A DNA stretch of 33,842 nucleotides from Desulfuromonas sp. (GCA_028685815.1 JAQUDG010000014.1:1-33842), one strand, 5' to 3'; shown: positions 1 to 8,884, counted from the stretch's first letter. Notes: generated from the sequence alone by a model not told the origin. Numbers and translations: made by a program.

Positions 1-217
1 ACATGATGGTCAAGACCAACCGCACCTTGATAGCCGGAGATACCTCTGCCGGAGTAGTTGCGGCCGTCACCCCAAAGGATATGGTAGGGATTTCCAGCGC
101 CATAGCAGTCTGCGGCGCTAGCAGCGCGATTCCAAGGGCTAGAAGAGCCGGAACCAAAAAGGGCAAAGCCAAAGCAACCAGAACTGGTATCGATTTAATG
201 CTTCTGAACACGCTCAC
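1..217 (-). CDS. fliP: Flagellar export gate protein FliP, N-terminal part (runs off left edge)
   Basis: FliP is a core inner-membrane subunit of the flagellar type III export gate (FliP5FliQ4FliR1). About 70 N-terminal residues are visible: a hydrophobic signal/membrane segment, then the family-typical stretch around EIPTISFG, TPAEV and IKVRLVLTIM, which leads into the first membrane helix of mature FliP. The gene has no ATG near its beginning. In-frame GTG codons lie at 217 and 211, both inside the end of fliO, and an AAAGAGAG purine run sits about 5 bases before the one at 217, so I chose that. Overlap with fliO by about 20 bases implies translational coupling. The rest of the gene lies left of the window. 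Confidence 0.85.
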   Translation of the reverse strand, partial: MSVFRSIKSIPVLVALALPFLVPALLALGIALLAPQTAMALEIPTISFGVTAATTPAEVSPAIKVRLVLTIM

Positions 218-698
218 ACCCACTCTCTTTAACTGCAGGGCCATCGCAATCCGCTACAGCATCTGTCATTTCCTGATGCATCAAGGTAGCAAAATCAGAC
301 TGAATATCCGATTTTGGCTCGGAGCCCGATGCGGGGGCGGAATCACGCGCGTTCCAACCTGACAACAACCGAATCTGCTCTCCGGCGGTGGAAAGAAAAA
401 AACGTCTGCCATCAACATCAACAAGGTAAAGGGCTTTTTTAGGACCTAGGTGGCGCACTGCACGCACCTCAATCTGCTGCCCATCTGCTTTGCCGGGGAT
501 CCAGCTCCGCGATTTACGCACTAGGGCATACAGAAGCAGAAACAACCCCAGCACTAACATCAGCGCGGCAAGCATCTGCAGAGTCATGGAAAAAAGGGAA
601 GGATCGCTTTTGTCTGCGACTGCAGCTAACAATGCAGGCGGAAAGACCAGAACGGACAGCACACACACAAGCAATATTTGAACAACAGCGCTGCGCAT
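195..698 (-). CDS. fliO: Flagellar biosynthetic protein FliO
   Basis: FliO is a small membrane protein that helps assemble the FliP ring of the export gate. The 167-residue product has an N-terminal hydrophobic signal-like segment, a short periplasmic stretch, a second membrane segment (about residues 38-61), then a cytoplasmic FliO domain with EVRAVRHLGPKKALYLVDVDG and FLLSTAGEQIRLL-like strands. The C-terminal third is low complexity and poorly conserved, as is usual for FliO. It starts 6 bases after fliN and overlaps the start of fliP, so it is in the fliLMNOP transcript. Identification rests on the domain pattern and gene position. Confidence 0.88.
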   Translation of the reverse strand: MRSAVVQILLVCVLSVLVFPPALLAAVADKSDPSLFSMTLQMLAALMLVLGLFLLLYALVRKSRSWIPGKADGQQIEVRAVRHLGPKKALYLVDVDGRRFFLSTAGEQIRLLSGWNARDSAPASGSEPKSDIQSDFATLMHQEMTDAVADCDGPAVKESGCERVQKH

Positions 699-704
699 CT
701 AAAC

Positions 705-1061
705 TTAGGCCAAGTTTTCAATACGTTCTGCCGGACTCACCACATCCGTTAAGCGTAGTCCCAATTTGTCATCTATAAGAACTACCTCACCGCGAGCAAT
801 CAGGCGTGAATTAACATATACATCTAGCGGTTCATTGGCTTGCTTACCTAGCTCCACCACATATCCCTCATCCATCTGGAGCAGGTCGCGCACCAACATG
901 CGCGACCGCCCTACCTCAACAGATACGTCTAAAGGGATATCAAGGAGTAAGTCTAAGTTTTTAATATTTTCCGCTCCAGTTTCAACAGTTTTAACCGCAG
1001 TATTTTCATTTTCAACCGGTGGCGCTTGCTCTTGTGTGGGTCGCTGTTCGTTTTCGGCCAT
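705..1061 (-). CDS. fliN: Flagellar motor switch protein FliN
   Basis: FliN forms the lower part of the C ring and docks FliH-FliI at the export gate. The product is 118 residues: a charged, disordered N-terminus of about 35 residues, then a single SpoA (surface presentation) domain starting at LLDIPLDVSVEVGR, with LLQMDEGYVVELGK, PLDVYVN and ARGEVVLIDDKLGLRL. This is the short, single-domain form and not the longer FliY form carrying a CheC-like phosphatase domain. A strong AGGAGG lies about 7 bases before the ATG. The gene starts 4 bases after fliM ends, so the pair is one transcriptional unit. Confidence 0.95.
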   Translation of the reverse strand: MAENEQRPTQEQAPPVENENTAVKTVETGAENIKNLDLLLDIPLDVSVEVGRSRMLVRDLLQMDEGYVVELGKQANEPLDVYVNSRLIARGEVVLIDDKLGLRLTDVVSPAERIENLA

Positions 1062-1065
1062 TTAA

Positions 1066-2052
1066 TTACCTCCTGTGGAGACGTTTTAAGATCCGCACTG
1101 CTTTTTTATTATCGCGCAAACCCGCATAAGCGCTGAATTTAGCCTGCCCCTCCACCAGCAGACGAACATTACTCTGCGGAGTGCAGTCAAGGGAAATTAT
1201 ATCACCGTTACGCAAATTAAGAATTTCACGCACGTTCAACTTTATCCGCGCCAACTCCGCTGTAACCACAACCTCCATCTGGCTAATTTCCTGCACCATA
1301 TATTCCTGCCATTGCCCAGAAGGGCGCGACATCCCCAATTCAGTTTTTAGCTTTTCGCGGATAGAATCCAGCGAACTGTATGGGATCACTAAGCGGATGT
1401 TTCCTTCAATATTCTCAATTCTGGTTTTGAAGGTTGCTACCATCATATCTGCATCAGAGGTGACAATATTAACTAAACGGGGGTTGGTCTCTACGTGGAT
1501 TAGGGATGAGTTGAGTTGCTCTATAACACTAAATGCCTTATTAAGCTCTGTGCACGTCTCCGAAAAAATATCCTTGGACAAATTAAGTTCTATCGCTGTC
1601 AGGTTGCGCTTTAACGTTGGTGTCTGCAGCCCTGACCCTCCACCGAGGATGATCTCGATCTGAGAAAAGGCTAGGTTTGAATCAAAGATAAGTAGGCCGT
1701 TTTTCTTTAGTGGGTCGATCCCGATAACTCCGAAGAGTTCGTGATTCACGCACCCCTCAATCAAGGTACCGAATTCCACATCTTGAATACTGTCGCGCAC
1801 GACGGAAACAGTGCGTTCTACCCGACTTGAAATGGAAAACGCGAGGTTTCGCGCAAAAGAATCCAGCAGGATATCAAAATTAGGCAGCCGAATACCGCTC
1901 TGGCTGCGCGACTGCACCAAGCTGAAACTGCTTACCTTTTTCGGCCTAACCGTATAGTCCGCATCGTGCGTCTCAAGTTCGACGTCAAGTGTGCCTTCGC
2001 GAACCGCCGAAAGTAGTTCCGCTATCTCTTCTTTGGATAAAATGCGTTCCAA
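1066..2052 (-). CDS. fliM: Flagellar motor switch protein FliM
   Basis: FliM links FliG to FliN in the C ring and binds phosphorylated CheY. The 328-residue product begins with ILSKEEIAELL, which matches the N-terminal CheY-P binding segment of FliM. It continues with a CheC-like middle domain containing ILGGGSG and ends in a SpoA domain (NVREILNLRNGDIISLDC). The start is a TTG at 2052 with AGGGG about 7 bases upstream. No ATG in this frame would keep the CheY-binding segment. The gene starts 9 bases after the fliL stop. Because CheY docking is retained, the downstream receiver and CheX genes plausibly act on this switch. Confidence 0.95.
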   Translation of the reverse strand: MERILSKEEIAELLSAVREGTLDVELETHDADYTVRPKKVSSFSLVQSRSQSGIRLPNFDILLDSFARNLAFSISSRVERTVSVVRDSIQDVEFGTLIEGCVNHELFGVIGIDPLKKNGLLIFDSNLAFSQIEIILGGGSGLQTPTLKRNLTAIELNLSKDIFSETCTELNKAFSVIEQLNSSLIHVETNPRLVNIVTSDADMMVATFKTRIENIEGNIRLVIPYSSLDSIREKLKTELGMSRPSGQWQEYMVQEISQMEVVVTAELARIKLNVREILNLRNGDIISLDCTPQSNVRLLVEGQAKFSAYAGLRDNKKAVRILKRLHRR

Positions 2053-2061
2053 CGCGAACCC

Positions 2062-2547
2062 CTATTGCACCACAAATTCAGTGAAGTAAATTCCCTTTAT
2101 CTTACCCTTGGTCAATATTTTATTGAGTCGGGCGATAATTTCGGCACGCAGTTGTAACTTTCCCTGCAGATCACTCAATTCCGCAAAGGTCTTATTCCCT
2201 ATAAGCAACAAAATAGCATCGCGTATCTGGGCCATCCGCTCGGTAACTTCAACGGCAGTTTCTGGGTTGTGCAGTTCAATGGTGATGGCCGCTTTCAAGT
2301 AGCGGGTCTCATTTTTATCCAAAATATTGATGATAAAATCATTTATATTCACCATTGGGCCAATGGTGGTATTCTCCCGATTTTGGGCCAGGCTGTCTGT
2401 AGCGCCAACCTCAACCCGCCCAGCAGACTTGTTCCCCACCAAGTAAGCGGCAACACCAACTGCAATGAGTAGTACTACCACCCCAAGAGCAAGGAGAATA
2501 AGCTTCATTTTTCCACCACTGCTATCTTTTTTTTCTTCATCGGCCAT
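2062..2547 (-). CDS. fliL: Flagellar basal body-associated protein FliL
   Basis: FliL is an inner-membrane, periplasm-facing protein that sits around the stator and supports torque. The 161-residue product has a short charged cytoplasmic N-terminus, one membrane helix (LILLALGVVVLLIAVGVAAYLVG), and a FliL domain with NINDFIINI, RYLKAAITIEL and IRDAILLLIGNKT, ending in YFTEFVVQ, the typical FliL terminus. A GCAGGAG sits about 8 bases before the ATG. It follows motB after a 138-base gap holding short palindromes but no convincing terminator, so it may be co-transcribed with motAB. Confidence 0.93.
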   Translation of the reverse strand: MADEEKKDSSGGKMKLILLALGVVVLLIAVGVAAYLVGNKSAGRVEVGATDSLAQNRENTTIGPMVNINDFIINILDKNETRYLKAAITIELHNPETAVEVTERMAQIRDAILLLIGNKTFAELSDLQGKLQLRAEIIARLNKILTKGKIKGIYFTEFVVQ

Positions 2548-2685
2548 TTATTTGTCTCCTGCCTAAAATCTGCCGACTGAAATCAGCTGATAAAATTTTA
2601 TGTCGCCCACGCGTGGAGTGCTCCCTTTTACTCTGCAATACATCCGCATATACTGCTACGCACAGGTTGAACTAAACCAATAAAA

Positions 2686-3426
2686 CTAGAATGGTAACTG
2701 CTCGTTTGCATCGATAAGATAAGGTAACTGCGCGCGATAGTCGCCAACACTTTCTAGGACAAACTCCACCCGCCGATTTATAGCACGATTCTCAGGGGTG
2801 TCGTTTGGGGCTATCGGGTGTTGATCTCCATATCCCACCGCCGACAGGCGATCAAGAGGCAACAAACTCTGTTCTTGGAAGAATCTCAGCACCGCGATGG
2901 AGCGCATAACCGAAAGTTCCCAGTTGCTCATATCACTACGTACAAAAGGGATATTATCCGTATGCCCCTCTATCCTTGCCTGCAGCGGCAGGGGCTCGAT
3001 CAAGCCAGCGACCTTGCGCAACACCGGGTAGGCTTCCTCTTTCAAGCGCTGCGATCCAGGGGCAAACAAAACAGCATCGTTAATGCGCAAGATAACCGCA
3101 CCCCGATCTTTGACGAGTTCGATGGAGCGATCAAGGCGAAGGCGATTGATCTGGGTTTTAATCCGGGTGAAGGTGCGTTGCACCAGATCATCCTGAATGG
3201 GGGCGATTTCAACAATGGTAGGCTGAGAAATTTTTTGCTCATCCTGGCCACCAAAGACACCAAAGGCACCTTTCAGCGACCCGGAAGCTTTATCGAACTT
3301 GACTTGATCCATACTCGCCATAGAGAGGAGCAGCACAAAAAAAGTCAACAACAGCGTAACCATGTCACTGTAAGTGACCATCCATTCCGGGGCACCAGCT
3401 TTTCTTTTTTTCTCTCTTTTTGCCAC
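2686..3426 (-). CDS. motB: Flagellar stator protein MotB/PomB
   Basis: MotB/PomB couples ion flow to rotation and anchors the stator to peptidoglycan. The 246-residue product has a basic N-terminus, then GAPEWMVTYSDMVTLLLTFFVLLLSMA. Asp21 in this single membrane helix is the expected ion-binding residue. The C-terminal half is an OmpA-like peptidoglycan-binding domain with EGHTDNIPF, NWELSVMRSIAVLRF and GYGDQHPIAPNDTPENRAINRRVEF. The start is a GTG at 3426 with GGAG about 10 bases upstream. It follows motA after about 60 bases. Whether the motor uses protons or sodium cannot be told reliably from the sequence alone. Confidence 0.93.
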   Translation of the reverse strand: MAKREKKRKAGAPEWMVTYSDMVTLLLTFFVLLLSMASMDQVKFDKASGSLKGAFGVFGGQDEQKISQPTIVEIAPIQDDLVQRTFTRIKTQINRLRLDRSIELVKDRGAVILRINDAVLFAPGSQRLKEEAYPVLRKVAGLIEPLPLQARIEGHTDNIPFVRSDMSNWELSVMRSIAVLRFFQEQSLLPLDRLSAVGYGDQHPIAPNDTPENRAINRRVEFVLESVGDYRAQLPYLIDANEQLPF

Positions 3427-3485
3427 TTAAAATCTACTCCGGAAGCACAATCTGCACATGCACATGCAACTGCTGCATAACAACT

Positions 3486-4256
3486 CTATTTTTTATTGAA
3501 ATTGCTCTGGCGCTGATTTGGGGCCACAAAGGCATGGAGACGTTGTTCCATAACGCGGGGGTTTTCCCCAGCCAAAATGGAATTCATCCCTTCAGCGATT
3601 ATGGTTTTACACAACATTTCTGACGCAGAGCGATATTTAAGTTTGCCAGCCATTGGGGAGAATAGGAGGTTAGCGGCTACTGCACCGTAGAAGGTTGTTA
3701 ACAGCGCAACCGCCATAGCGGGGCCAATAGTGGAAGGGTCATCCATGGTCTGAAGCATCTGAACCAGACCTATCAAGGTTCCAATCATCCCAAGCGCCGG
3801 AGCATACGCGGCCATGGTATCAAATATCGCCGCCCCACTTTCATGGCGCTCTTGAATAAAGTCTAACTCATGTTCGAGCATCTGCTTGAGCGATTCCGGC
3901 TCCTGACCGTCCACCGCCATTTGCAACCCCTTGAGAAAAAACGGGTCCTCAATCTGAGACATCACGGATTGGAGGGACAAAATGCCCTCTTTACGTGCTT
4001 TGGTGGCAAATTCGATCAACTGCGAGATAATATCTGCCGGATTCTGCTCTTTGACAAACAAGGTCTTTTTAGCAACGCCTATGGCGCGAAGCAATTCCTT
4101 GAAGGGATAATGCACTAGGGTCGACCCCAGAGTACCCCCGCCGACGATCATCAGCGACGCCGAGTCTATAAATAATAAGACAGACCCGCCGGTCATAATA
4201 GCCGCAATCATGAGTCCGAAAGCGGCTACGACTCCGAAAATTGTAGATAAATCCAT
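3486..4256 (-). CDS. motA: Flagellar stator protein MotA/PomA
   Basis: MotA/PomA forms the membrane ring around MotB that turns against FliG. The 256-residue product has the four expected membrane segments: two near the N-terminus, then YAPALGMIGTLIGLVQML and AVALLTTFYGAVAANLLFSPMA. A large cytoplasmic loop between them carries the charged residues for FliG contact. The short length resembles the PomA type. The gene is preceded on its own strand by the strong terminator after flgE and by about 127 bases that could hold its promoter, although I found no clear sigma-28 or sigma-54 site there. It leads the motAB-fliLMNOP unit. Confidence 0.93.
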   Translation of the reverse strand: MDLSTIFGVVAAFGLMIAAIMTGGSVLLFIDSASLMIVGGGTLGSTLVHYPFKELLRAIGVAKKTLFVKEQNPADIISQLIEFATKARKEGILSLQSVMSQIEDPFFLKGLQMAVDGQEPESLKQMLEHELDFIQERHESGAAIFDTMAAYAPALGMIGTLIGLVQMLQTMDDPSTIGPAMAVALLTTFYGAVAANLLFSPMAGKLKYRSASEMLCKTIIAEGMNSILAGENPRVMEQRLHAFVAPNQRQSNFNKK

Positions 4257-4383
4257 GTATTACACCCTGAAATCCAGCTTCATGATAGAAAATCCATTTT
4301 ACAGGCTCAGCATACTATCAAAATTTCGCCCACTTTACTACGATGGCGCGGAAGATTAAACATCTAAAAACAAACCATAAAAT

Positions 4384-4424
4384 CACAAACGGCGTCGGTT
4401 GCAAGTTAACCGACGCCGTTTGTG
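4384..4424 (-). terminator. Strong hairpin terminator between flgE and motA
   Basis: A perfect 17-bp GC-rich stem (4384-4400 against 4408-4424) encloses a 7-base loop. On the minus strand the right-hand arm is followed by ATTTTATGGTTTGTTTTT, a T-rich tail, so it should stop transcription coming out of flgE. The plus-strand side has only a short T run. Its position about 90 bases after the flgE stop suggests that motA starts a separate transcript. Confidence 0.82.
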
Positions 4425-4513
4425 TAATTTCCTATCCGCTCCGATGATCTTACATCAAGGCATCAGCCCCTTTATGGACTTGGAGCGTGGGATGCCCAAT
4501 GTCAAGAATCTGC

Positions 4514-6055
4514 TTAGCGTTTGAGGTTGATCAACTCGCCTAGAAGCTCATCGGTTGTAGTGATTATCTTCGAGTTGGCCTGAAAACCACGCTGGGTTGT
4601 GATCATCTTCACGAACTCCTGCGCTAGGTCAACGTTAGACATCTCGAGTGAGTTGGTAAATATCTTACCTACCCCAGAACCTACCGTACCTATAACCGGG
4701 GTCCCCGATGCATCACTGGATCCATACATATTATTCCCCACCTTGACCAAACCCAGCGGGTTGGAGAATTTCGCCAAGGCAATCCGAGCCAGCTTGCGCG
4801 GTTCTCCATTGGAGTAGTTGCCTAGAATATTGCCCTCAGTATCGATAGATAAACTCACCAGCATCCCGGTAGCAAAACCGTTCTGACTTTGGGAGATAAC
4901 GTCTGATTCACTCGAATATTGGGTGGCGTCAAAATCAAAAGCAATAAGCTGCCCTGCATTAGACTCGTTGTTCCAAGCCATAGCTCCTTCAAGAGTAGAA
5001 ACTCTTGGCTTCAGAGTTCCGCCTATCTTCTCCTGATCTGTTGTCAATGGATATCTATCAGGATCAGTAATAACGTCCTTAGGTGTCACGTAAAGATTCC
5101 CATTCACATCGAAATCTCTATCAGTAGCAACCAATGCCTGCCATTGCCCATCTATACTAGGGTCAGTGACAGCTGAAAAATCTGTGGTACCATATATGGT
5201 ACCACTTATATCTTTCGTATTAACCAGACGCCCCCCTGTATCAAAGGTGAGGACACTGCGCCCAACCTCGGCCCAATCCTCTGGCCACGCCGTTCCATCC
5301 GCCAAGGTAATCTCGGCCCCAGCTACTACAGTATGCGCTTCCCACTGCATATATCCTTCCGGGTTCCCCGCCGGATCGAGTTTATTAAAGTAAGTGGTCA
5401 CCAGATGTTCGCGCCCGAGGGAGTCAAAAACACGCACTGAGGAAGCATAGTTGCTGGTTTCGGAGGGATCTTTGATGCTAAATGGAGAAATAGGGAGATC
5501 CCCAGTCGTCGCATCAGGCTTGCCTAAAAAAGGAGAATTGGCATTAAGGTTGGTCATGAGGTTAATTTGGCTGGTTCCTCGAGCCGGGGAAAATGATCTA
5601 GTTTCGATCTTTAAACTGGCGACATCACCGATAGTCTCCCCAGTGTCTTCATTTAGATAGTAACCCTGAACGGCATAGCCTTCAGGGCTTACAAGGGTGC
5701 CATCTTCATCAAAATTAAATGCGCCAGCACGGGTGTAGTAGGTTGACCCCACGGTCGGATCACTCACCATGAAAAAACCGGGGCCCTCAATGGCTAAGTC
5801 GGTGTTCGACTCGGTGTTTTCGAAGGTCCCCTGACTAAAGATATTATCCACCGTGGATAATCCTACCCCTCGACCAACTTGGGAGGTACCGCCAGAACCT
5901 GAAATAGAGGCGGACATAAGATCGGAAAACACAGTGCGGCCAGACTTAAACCCGATGGTGTTACTGTTAGCGATGTTGTTACCGATTACGGTCAAGGCGT
6001 TGCCGTTGGCATTTAGGCCGCTGACGCCGCTGTATAATGCACTCTGAATTCCCAT
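4514..6055 (-). CDS. flgE: Flagellar hook protein FlgE
   Basis: FlgE polymerises into the hook that joins rod and filament. The 513-residue product starts with MGIQSALYSGVSGLNANGNA and NNIANSNTIGFKSGR, the N-terminal D0 signature of axial proteins. The middle holds the variable D1/D2 domains. It ends with NSLEMSNVDLAQEFVKMI and TTQRGFQANSK, the C-terminal D0 heptad region. AGGAGG lies about 5 bases before the ATG, a strong site fitting a high-copy structural protein. A 199-base gap separates it from flgD and contains a 7-bp inverted repeat (ACCGCAC/GTGCGGT, near 6203-6237) but no clear promoter. No flbD-like gene follows it. Confidence 0.95.
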   Translation of the reverse strand: MGIQSALYSGVSGLNANGNALTVIGNNIANSNTIGFKSGRTVFSDLMSASISGSGGTSQVGRGVGLSTVDNIFSQGTFENTESNTDLAIEGPGFFMVSDPTVGSTYYTRAGAFNFDEDGTLVSPEGYAVQGYYLNEDTGETIGDVASLKIETRSFSPARGTSQINLMTNLNANSPFLGKPDATTGDLPISPFSIKDPSETSNYASSVRVFDSLGREHLVTTYFNKLDPAGNPEGYMQWEAHTVVAGAEITLADGTAWPEDWAEVGRSVLTFDTGGRLVNTKDISGTIYGTTDFSAVTDPSIDGQWQALVATDRDFDVNGNLYVTPKDVITDPDRYPLTTDQEKIGGTLKPRVSTLEGAMAWNNESNAGQLIAFDFDATQYSSESDVISQSQNGFATGMLVSLSIDTEGNILGNYSNGEPRKLARIALAKFSNPLGLVKVGNNMYGSSDASGTPVIGTVGSGVGKIFTNSLEMSNVDLAQEFVKMITTQRGFQANSKIITTTDELLGELINLKR

Positions 6056-6254
6056 GTAAACCTCCTAAAAAAGCACGGCAGGCTATCCGTGATAATGTAT
6101 GTTTTTGCACTCTGGGCCTGCCCGTGAATTTGCCCATAGTCATCGCCACAGGTGTGGCTATTAGAATATATGTATTGTCGCTATCAATGTATGTCTATGT
6201 GGACCGCACCTCAGCACTAACTAGGTAAATGTGCGGTTCTATTCGCAGATTAAA

Positions 6255-6911
6255 TCAGCTAGACCTGACACTTTCAATCTCGGCTAGCTTATACTCCCCT
6301 GATTCAGTGACCAGAACATCCTTGCCGTCAATCAAATCAACCCCGATAACCAGACTACGGACCAACGGATGTGCCGCCACCGGATTTTCCCCATTAAAGG
6401 CGGAGATGGCCACGCTATATTTCCCCTGCGGCAGCACATTGCCACTATCTCCGGTACCATCCCATTCAACCATATGCTGCCCTGCGTGCATGCCAAGCAG
6501 TGGCTTGGTGGAAACGGTGTCCCCGGCCTCATTACGGATGTAAAGCACACCATATTCAGCCGCTTCACTCATATTATAGCCAAGCTTTACGGGCTCGCCG
6601 TTATAGGTAAACTTAGACCCTTTGGTTACCACTTCGGTGCCAATCATGGATAACGCTGATAAGCGCTGCACCTCAACAGAGGTATCCCCCATTTTACCTA
6701 GGTTGGCGTTTATATTCAGCAACTGCTCCAACGAGCTAAACTGCGCCAGCTGCGCAGTAAACTCTGTACTATCAACTGGAGCCATGGGATCTTGATTTTT
6801 AAGTTGCGCCACCATCAGGGCCAGGAAATCATCCTTACCCAGTTCATTGTGCTTGGGCGCGATGCTGCTACTTTTAAGATTACCGGAGGTCACTCCAGAG
6901 ATGTCGGCCAT
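6255..6911 (-). CDS. flgD: Flagellar hook assembly scaffold FlgD
   Basis: FlgD caps the growing hook and is needed for FlgE polymerisation. The 218-residue product has the conserved N-terminal capping segment (LGKDDFLALMVAQLKNQDPM and FTAQLAQFSSLEQLLNI), then a Tudor/FnIII-like body with a FLIL-type insert (VLYIRNEAGDTV, GMHAGQHMVEWDGTGDSG, LPQGKYSVAISAFNG). A GAGG site lies about 5 bases before the ATG. It lies 21 bases after fliK in the same direction, the usual fliK-flgD-flgE order, in which the length ruler, cap and hook subunit are made together. Confidence 0.94.
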   Translation of the reverse strand: MADISGVTSGNLKSSSIAPKHNELGKDDFLALMVAQLKNQDPMAPVDSTEFTAQLAQFSSLEQLLNINANLGKMGDTSVEVQRLSALSMIGTEVVTKGSKFTYNGEPVKLGYNMSEAAEYGVLYIRNEAGDTVSTKPLLGMHAGQHMVEWDGTGDSGNVLPQGKYSVAISAFNGENPVAAHPLVRSLVIGVDLIDGKDVLVTESGEYKLAEIESVRSS

Positions 6912-6932
6912 AACTACCTCGTTTCTTTAGTG

Positions 6933-8810
6933 TTAAACATGCACACTTAAACCACCAGCGGTAACTGCGCGTTGAGGTGCAGCTATATCCACAGCGTCTG
7001 CTTCACACTCTGCCAGCAACCCACCACTCGCAGTTCTGCCACGCTGAGTAAATGCATCGTCAGACTGGCTGTGCGCCTGATCTTCGGCACCGTTGCTCCC
7101 TAGGCTTACCTGAAAATCTTCCACGGTTACCCCTTGATCTTCCATTGCGGTACGCAATCGCGGAAAATTCTGCTCCAAGACTTCGCGCACTTGTTGATTT
7201 TGCGCTTGAATCTGCAACTTGAGCTTATCGCCCTCCATCACCATTCGAATATTGAGCTCACCTAGTTCTTCTGGGTGGAGTCTGACCGTAACCACGCTGC
7301 TGTCCCCTCGCGAGTGCAGGTTCAGATGTTGAATGGTCTGATCTACAACGCGAGCCATGGGCACGGTAGTCCCGTTTTTTAGGGTTATTATACTAGGATC
7401 GTCACTAGGGGCGGTGCTGTTGCCATGTGCCCCTTCAGCCTTAACATTAGCGGAAAAATCTGGATTCGAAACTTCGGCTAAGCCTTCTGTTCCACTGCCT
7501 ACAGACGATAGCGTTGGCGCGGCAGCAAAATTAGTAGCGGCAGACTGTGTTTCTGTGTTTTCGACCCCAAAGTTAATTCCAGTCTGCCCTTGCGGTGACG
7601 GTGTTTGTGTCTGCGGTGGTAAAAACTCGAAGATCAGAGCATCCGCGCCCTTACCATCTTGCGACTTCTGCTGCTCACGCAAACTCGAGTAGTCGACAGG
7701 CTTGTTCAACAATTCTGCGAAGCGCGGATCATCAACCTTTCCAGCAGTCTTGCTGCTCTTCGCATCATTGGAGTGCAACACGAAACCCTCAACCACTTCT
7801 GGTTGACTGACATGTGCCCTCCAATCGGAATTTACATTGGCTCCATTCTCGCCCTGGCGCATGACCTGCTCAAGCAGAGCCTGAACCTGCACTAGGGCTA
7901 TTTTACCCTCTTGACTCAGATGCATGGGAGCAACATCAATCCTAGTGGTGGCAGCAGCGCTCTCTGGTGCGTTACCTAGTGCTACCGCCAACATCTCCTG
8001 CAGTTCCTGCAGCCCTTCGACTCCCACCCGGCTTTGCAGTTGGGATGCAAGAGTATCACCTTGTGGAGATTTGTTTTGCGCTGTCCCACCCTGCTCCAAC
8101 AGTTGCAGAAACTGCTGCAGTCTTTCTGGCCTTACGCTGTTCTTCACCTGCGCAGCAAAGGATTCACCTTGCAATGCATCGCCGTGTTTATCCATGCTTG
8201 GCAGGTTTTGCAGCTCTTGCAACCCTTCGCTGCCCTGTGTCTGTGTTGCCAGGGTTTCGCCAAGGATGGCCTCGCCCTGCTCCAACAGTTGGAGCGTATT
8301 GCGAAGCGACGACTGCAGTTGCTCCCCAGCTTCGCTATTTAGCGCATTTCGCTCCACAGCCTGCAGCGCAACATACAGGGACTTTTTAAATTGAGTACCA
8401 TCGACGGGTGTACCAGGCTGGTCGCCAACAGAAGTAGCAACCTGCCCCACCTCGGAGCGAGAAGTTTGAGCAGGGTCTTGAGATTGCGCCGTATCTTGGC
8501 CCTGAACTGAGGAAGACGGGGAGGAGACCTTACCGTTGGAGGCTGCTCCATTAACAGCTTTATCGGCAACATCCCTGTCGGAGGATGCCCCCGAAGATGC
8601 AACTGCTGCTCCTGCTAAATCCTCTGTACGTCCTCTGTGCTGATTTTCTTTTGCAGGGGCACTGACCTTATTCCTGTTTGTGGCATTGCGCATTGCGGGC
8701 TCAAACGATGAAGGCGATTTACTTTTGCCCATACCCGTGTCCGAACCGGAACGCACTATGTCAGCTGAATTTATCCCTTGCATGTGTTGCATAAATGCTA
8801 AGGTTTGCAT
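6933..8810 (-). CDS. fliK: Flagellar hook-length control protein FliK
   Basis: FliK is a secreted molecular ruler that measures hook length and switches export specificity through FlhB. The 625-residue product is a long, Gln/Ser/Ala-rich, low-complexity N-terminal ruler region followed by a compact C-terminal Flg_hook domain. That domain contains VVTVRLHPEELGELNIRM, KLKLQIQAQNQQVREVLE and LRTAMEDQGV. Residues about 165-272 hold three imperfect repeats. GAGG sits about 5 bases before the ATG. It is longer than enterobacterial FliK (about 400 residues), as expected for a family in which length follows the ruler. It sits between motE and flgD. Confidence 0.92.
   Translation of the reverse strand: MQTLAFMQHMQGINSADIVRSGSDTGMGKSKSPSSFEPAMRNATNRNKVSAPAKENQHRGRTEDLAGAAVASSGASSDRDVADKAVNGAASNGKVSSPSSSVQGQDTAQSQDPAQTSRSEVGQVATSVGDQPGTPVDGTQFKKSLYVALQAVERNALNSEAGEQLQSSLRNTLQLLEQGEAILGETLATQTQGSEGLQELQNLPSMDKHGDALQGESFAAQVKNSVRPERLQQFLQLLEQGGTAQNKSPQGDTLASQLQSRVGVEGLQELQEMLAVALGNAPESAAATTRIDVAPMHLSQEGKIALVQVQALLEQVMRQGENGANVNSDWRAHVSQPEVVEGFVLHSNDAKSSKTAGKVDDPRFAELLNKPVDYSSLREQQKSQDGKGADALIFEFLPPQTQTPSPQGQTGINFGVENTETQSAATNFAAAPTLSSVGSGTEGLAEVSNPDFSANVKAEGAHGNSTAPSDDPSIITLKNGTTVPMARVVDQTIQHLNLHSRGDSSVVTVRLHPEELGELNIRMVMEGDKLKLQIQAQNQQVREVLEQNFPRLRTAMEDQGVTVEDFQVSLGSNGAEDQAHSQSDDAFTQRGRTASGGLLAECEADAVDIAAPQRAVTAGGLSVHV
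7995..8318 (-). repeat. Three imperfect repeats inside the FliK ruler region
   Basis: FliK residues 165-272 contain three degenerate units of about 30-40 residues. Each has a pattern like LLEQG, then GETLA / GESFA / GDTLA, then a short charged stretch and LQELQ or LQQF. The repeat lies in the extended ruler part, upstream of the conserved C-terminal domain, so changes in copy number could alter hook length. Confidence 0.65.
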
Positions 8811-8884
8811 GAATACCTCATTTATTTGATGCTAATAACTAAGATAGTAACTTTTCCACCTAGCTCATCTTACCGCTGTATAAA

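Noticed and set aside
3-362. A 119-codon plus-strand frame at the left edge
   Set aside because: It lies antisense to fliP and fliO, which have clear family patterns on the minus strand.
2548-2685. Short palindromes (CCACGCGTGG, ATCAGCTGAT) between motB and fliL, considered as a terminator or operator
   Set aside because: Each is short, none is followed by a T run on the minus strand, and none is repeated elsewhere in the window.
4285-4345. A possible sigma-28 promoter upstream of motA (TAAAGTGG ... GATAG on the minus strand)
   Set aside because: The -10 half does not match GCCGATAA at any allowed spacing.
7924-8394. Three long overlapping plus-strand frames opposite fliK
   Set aside because: They are low-complexity Cys/Ser/Leu-rich shadows of the Gln/Ala-rich fliK codons and lack ribosome sites.
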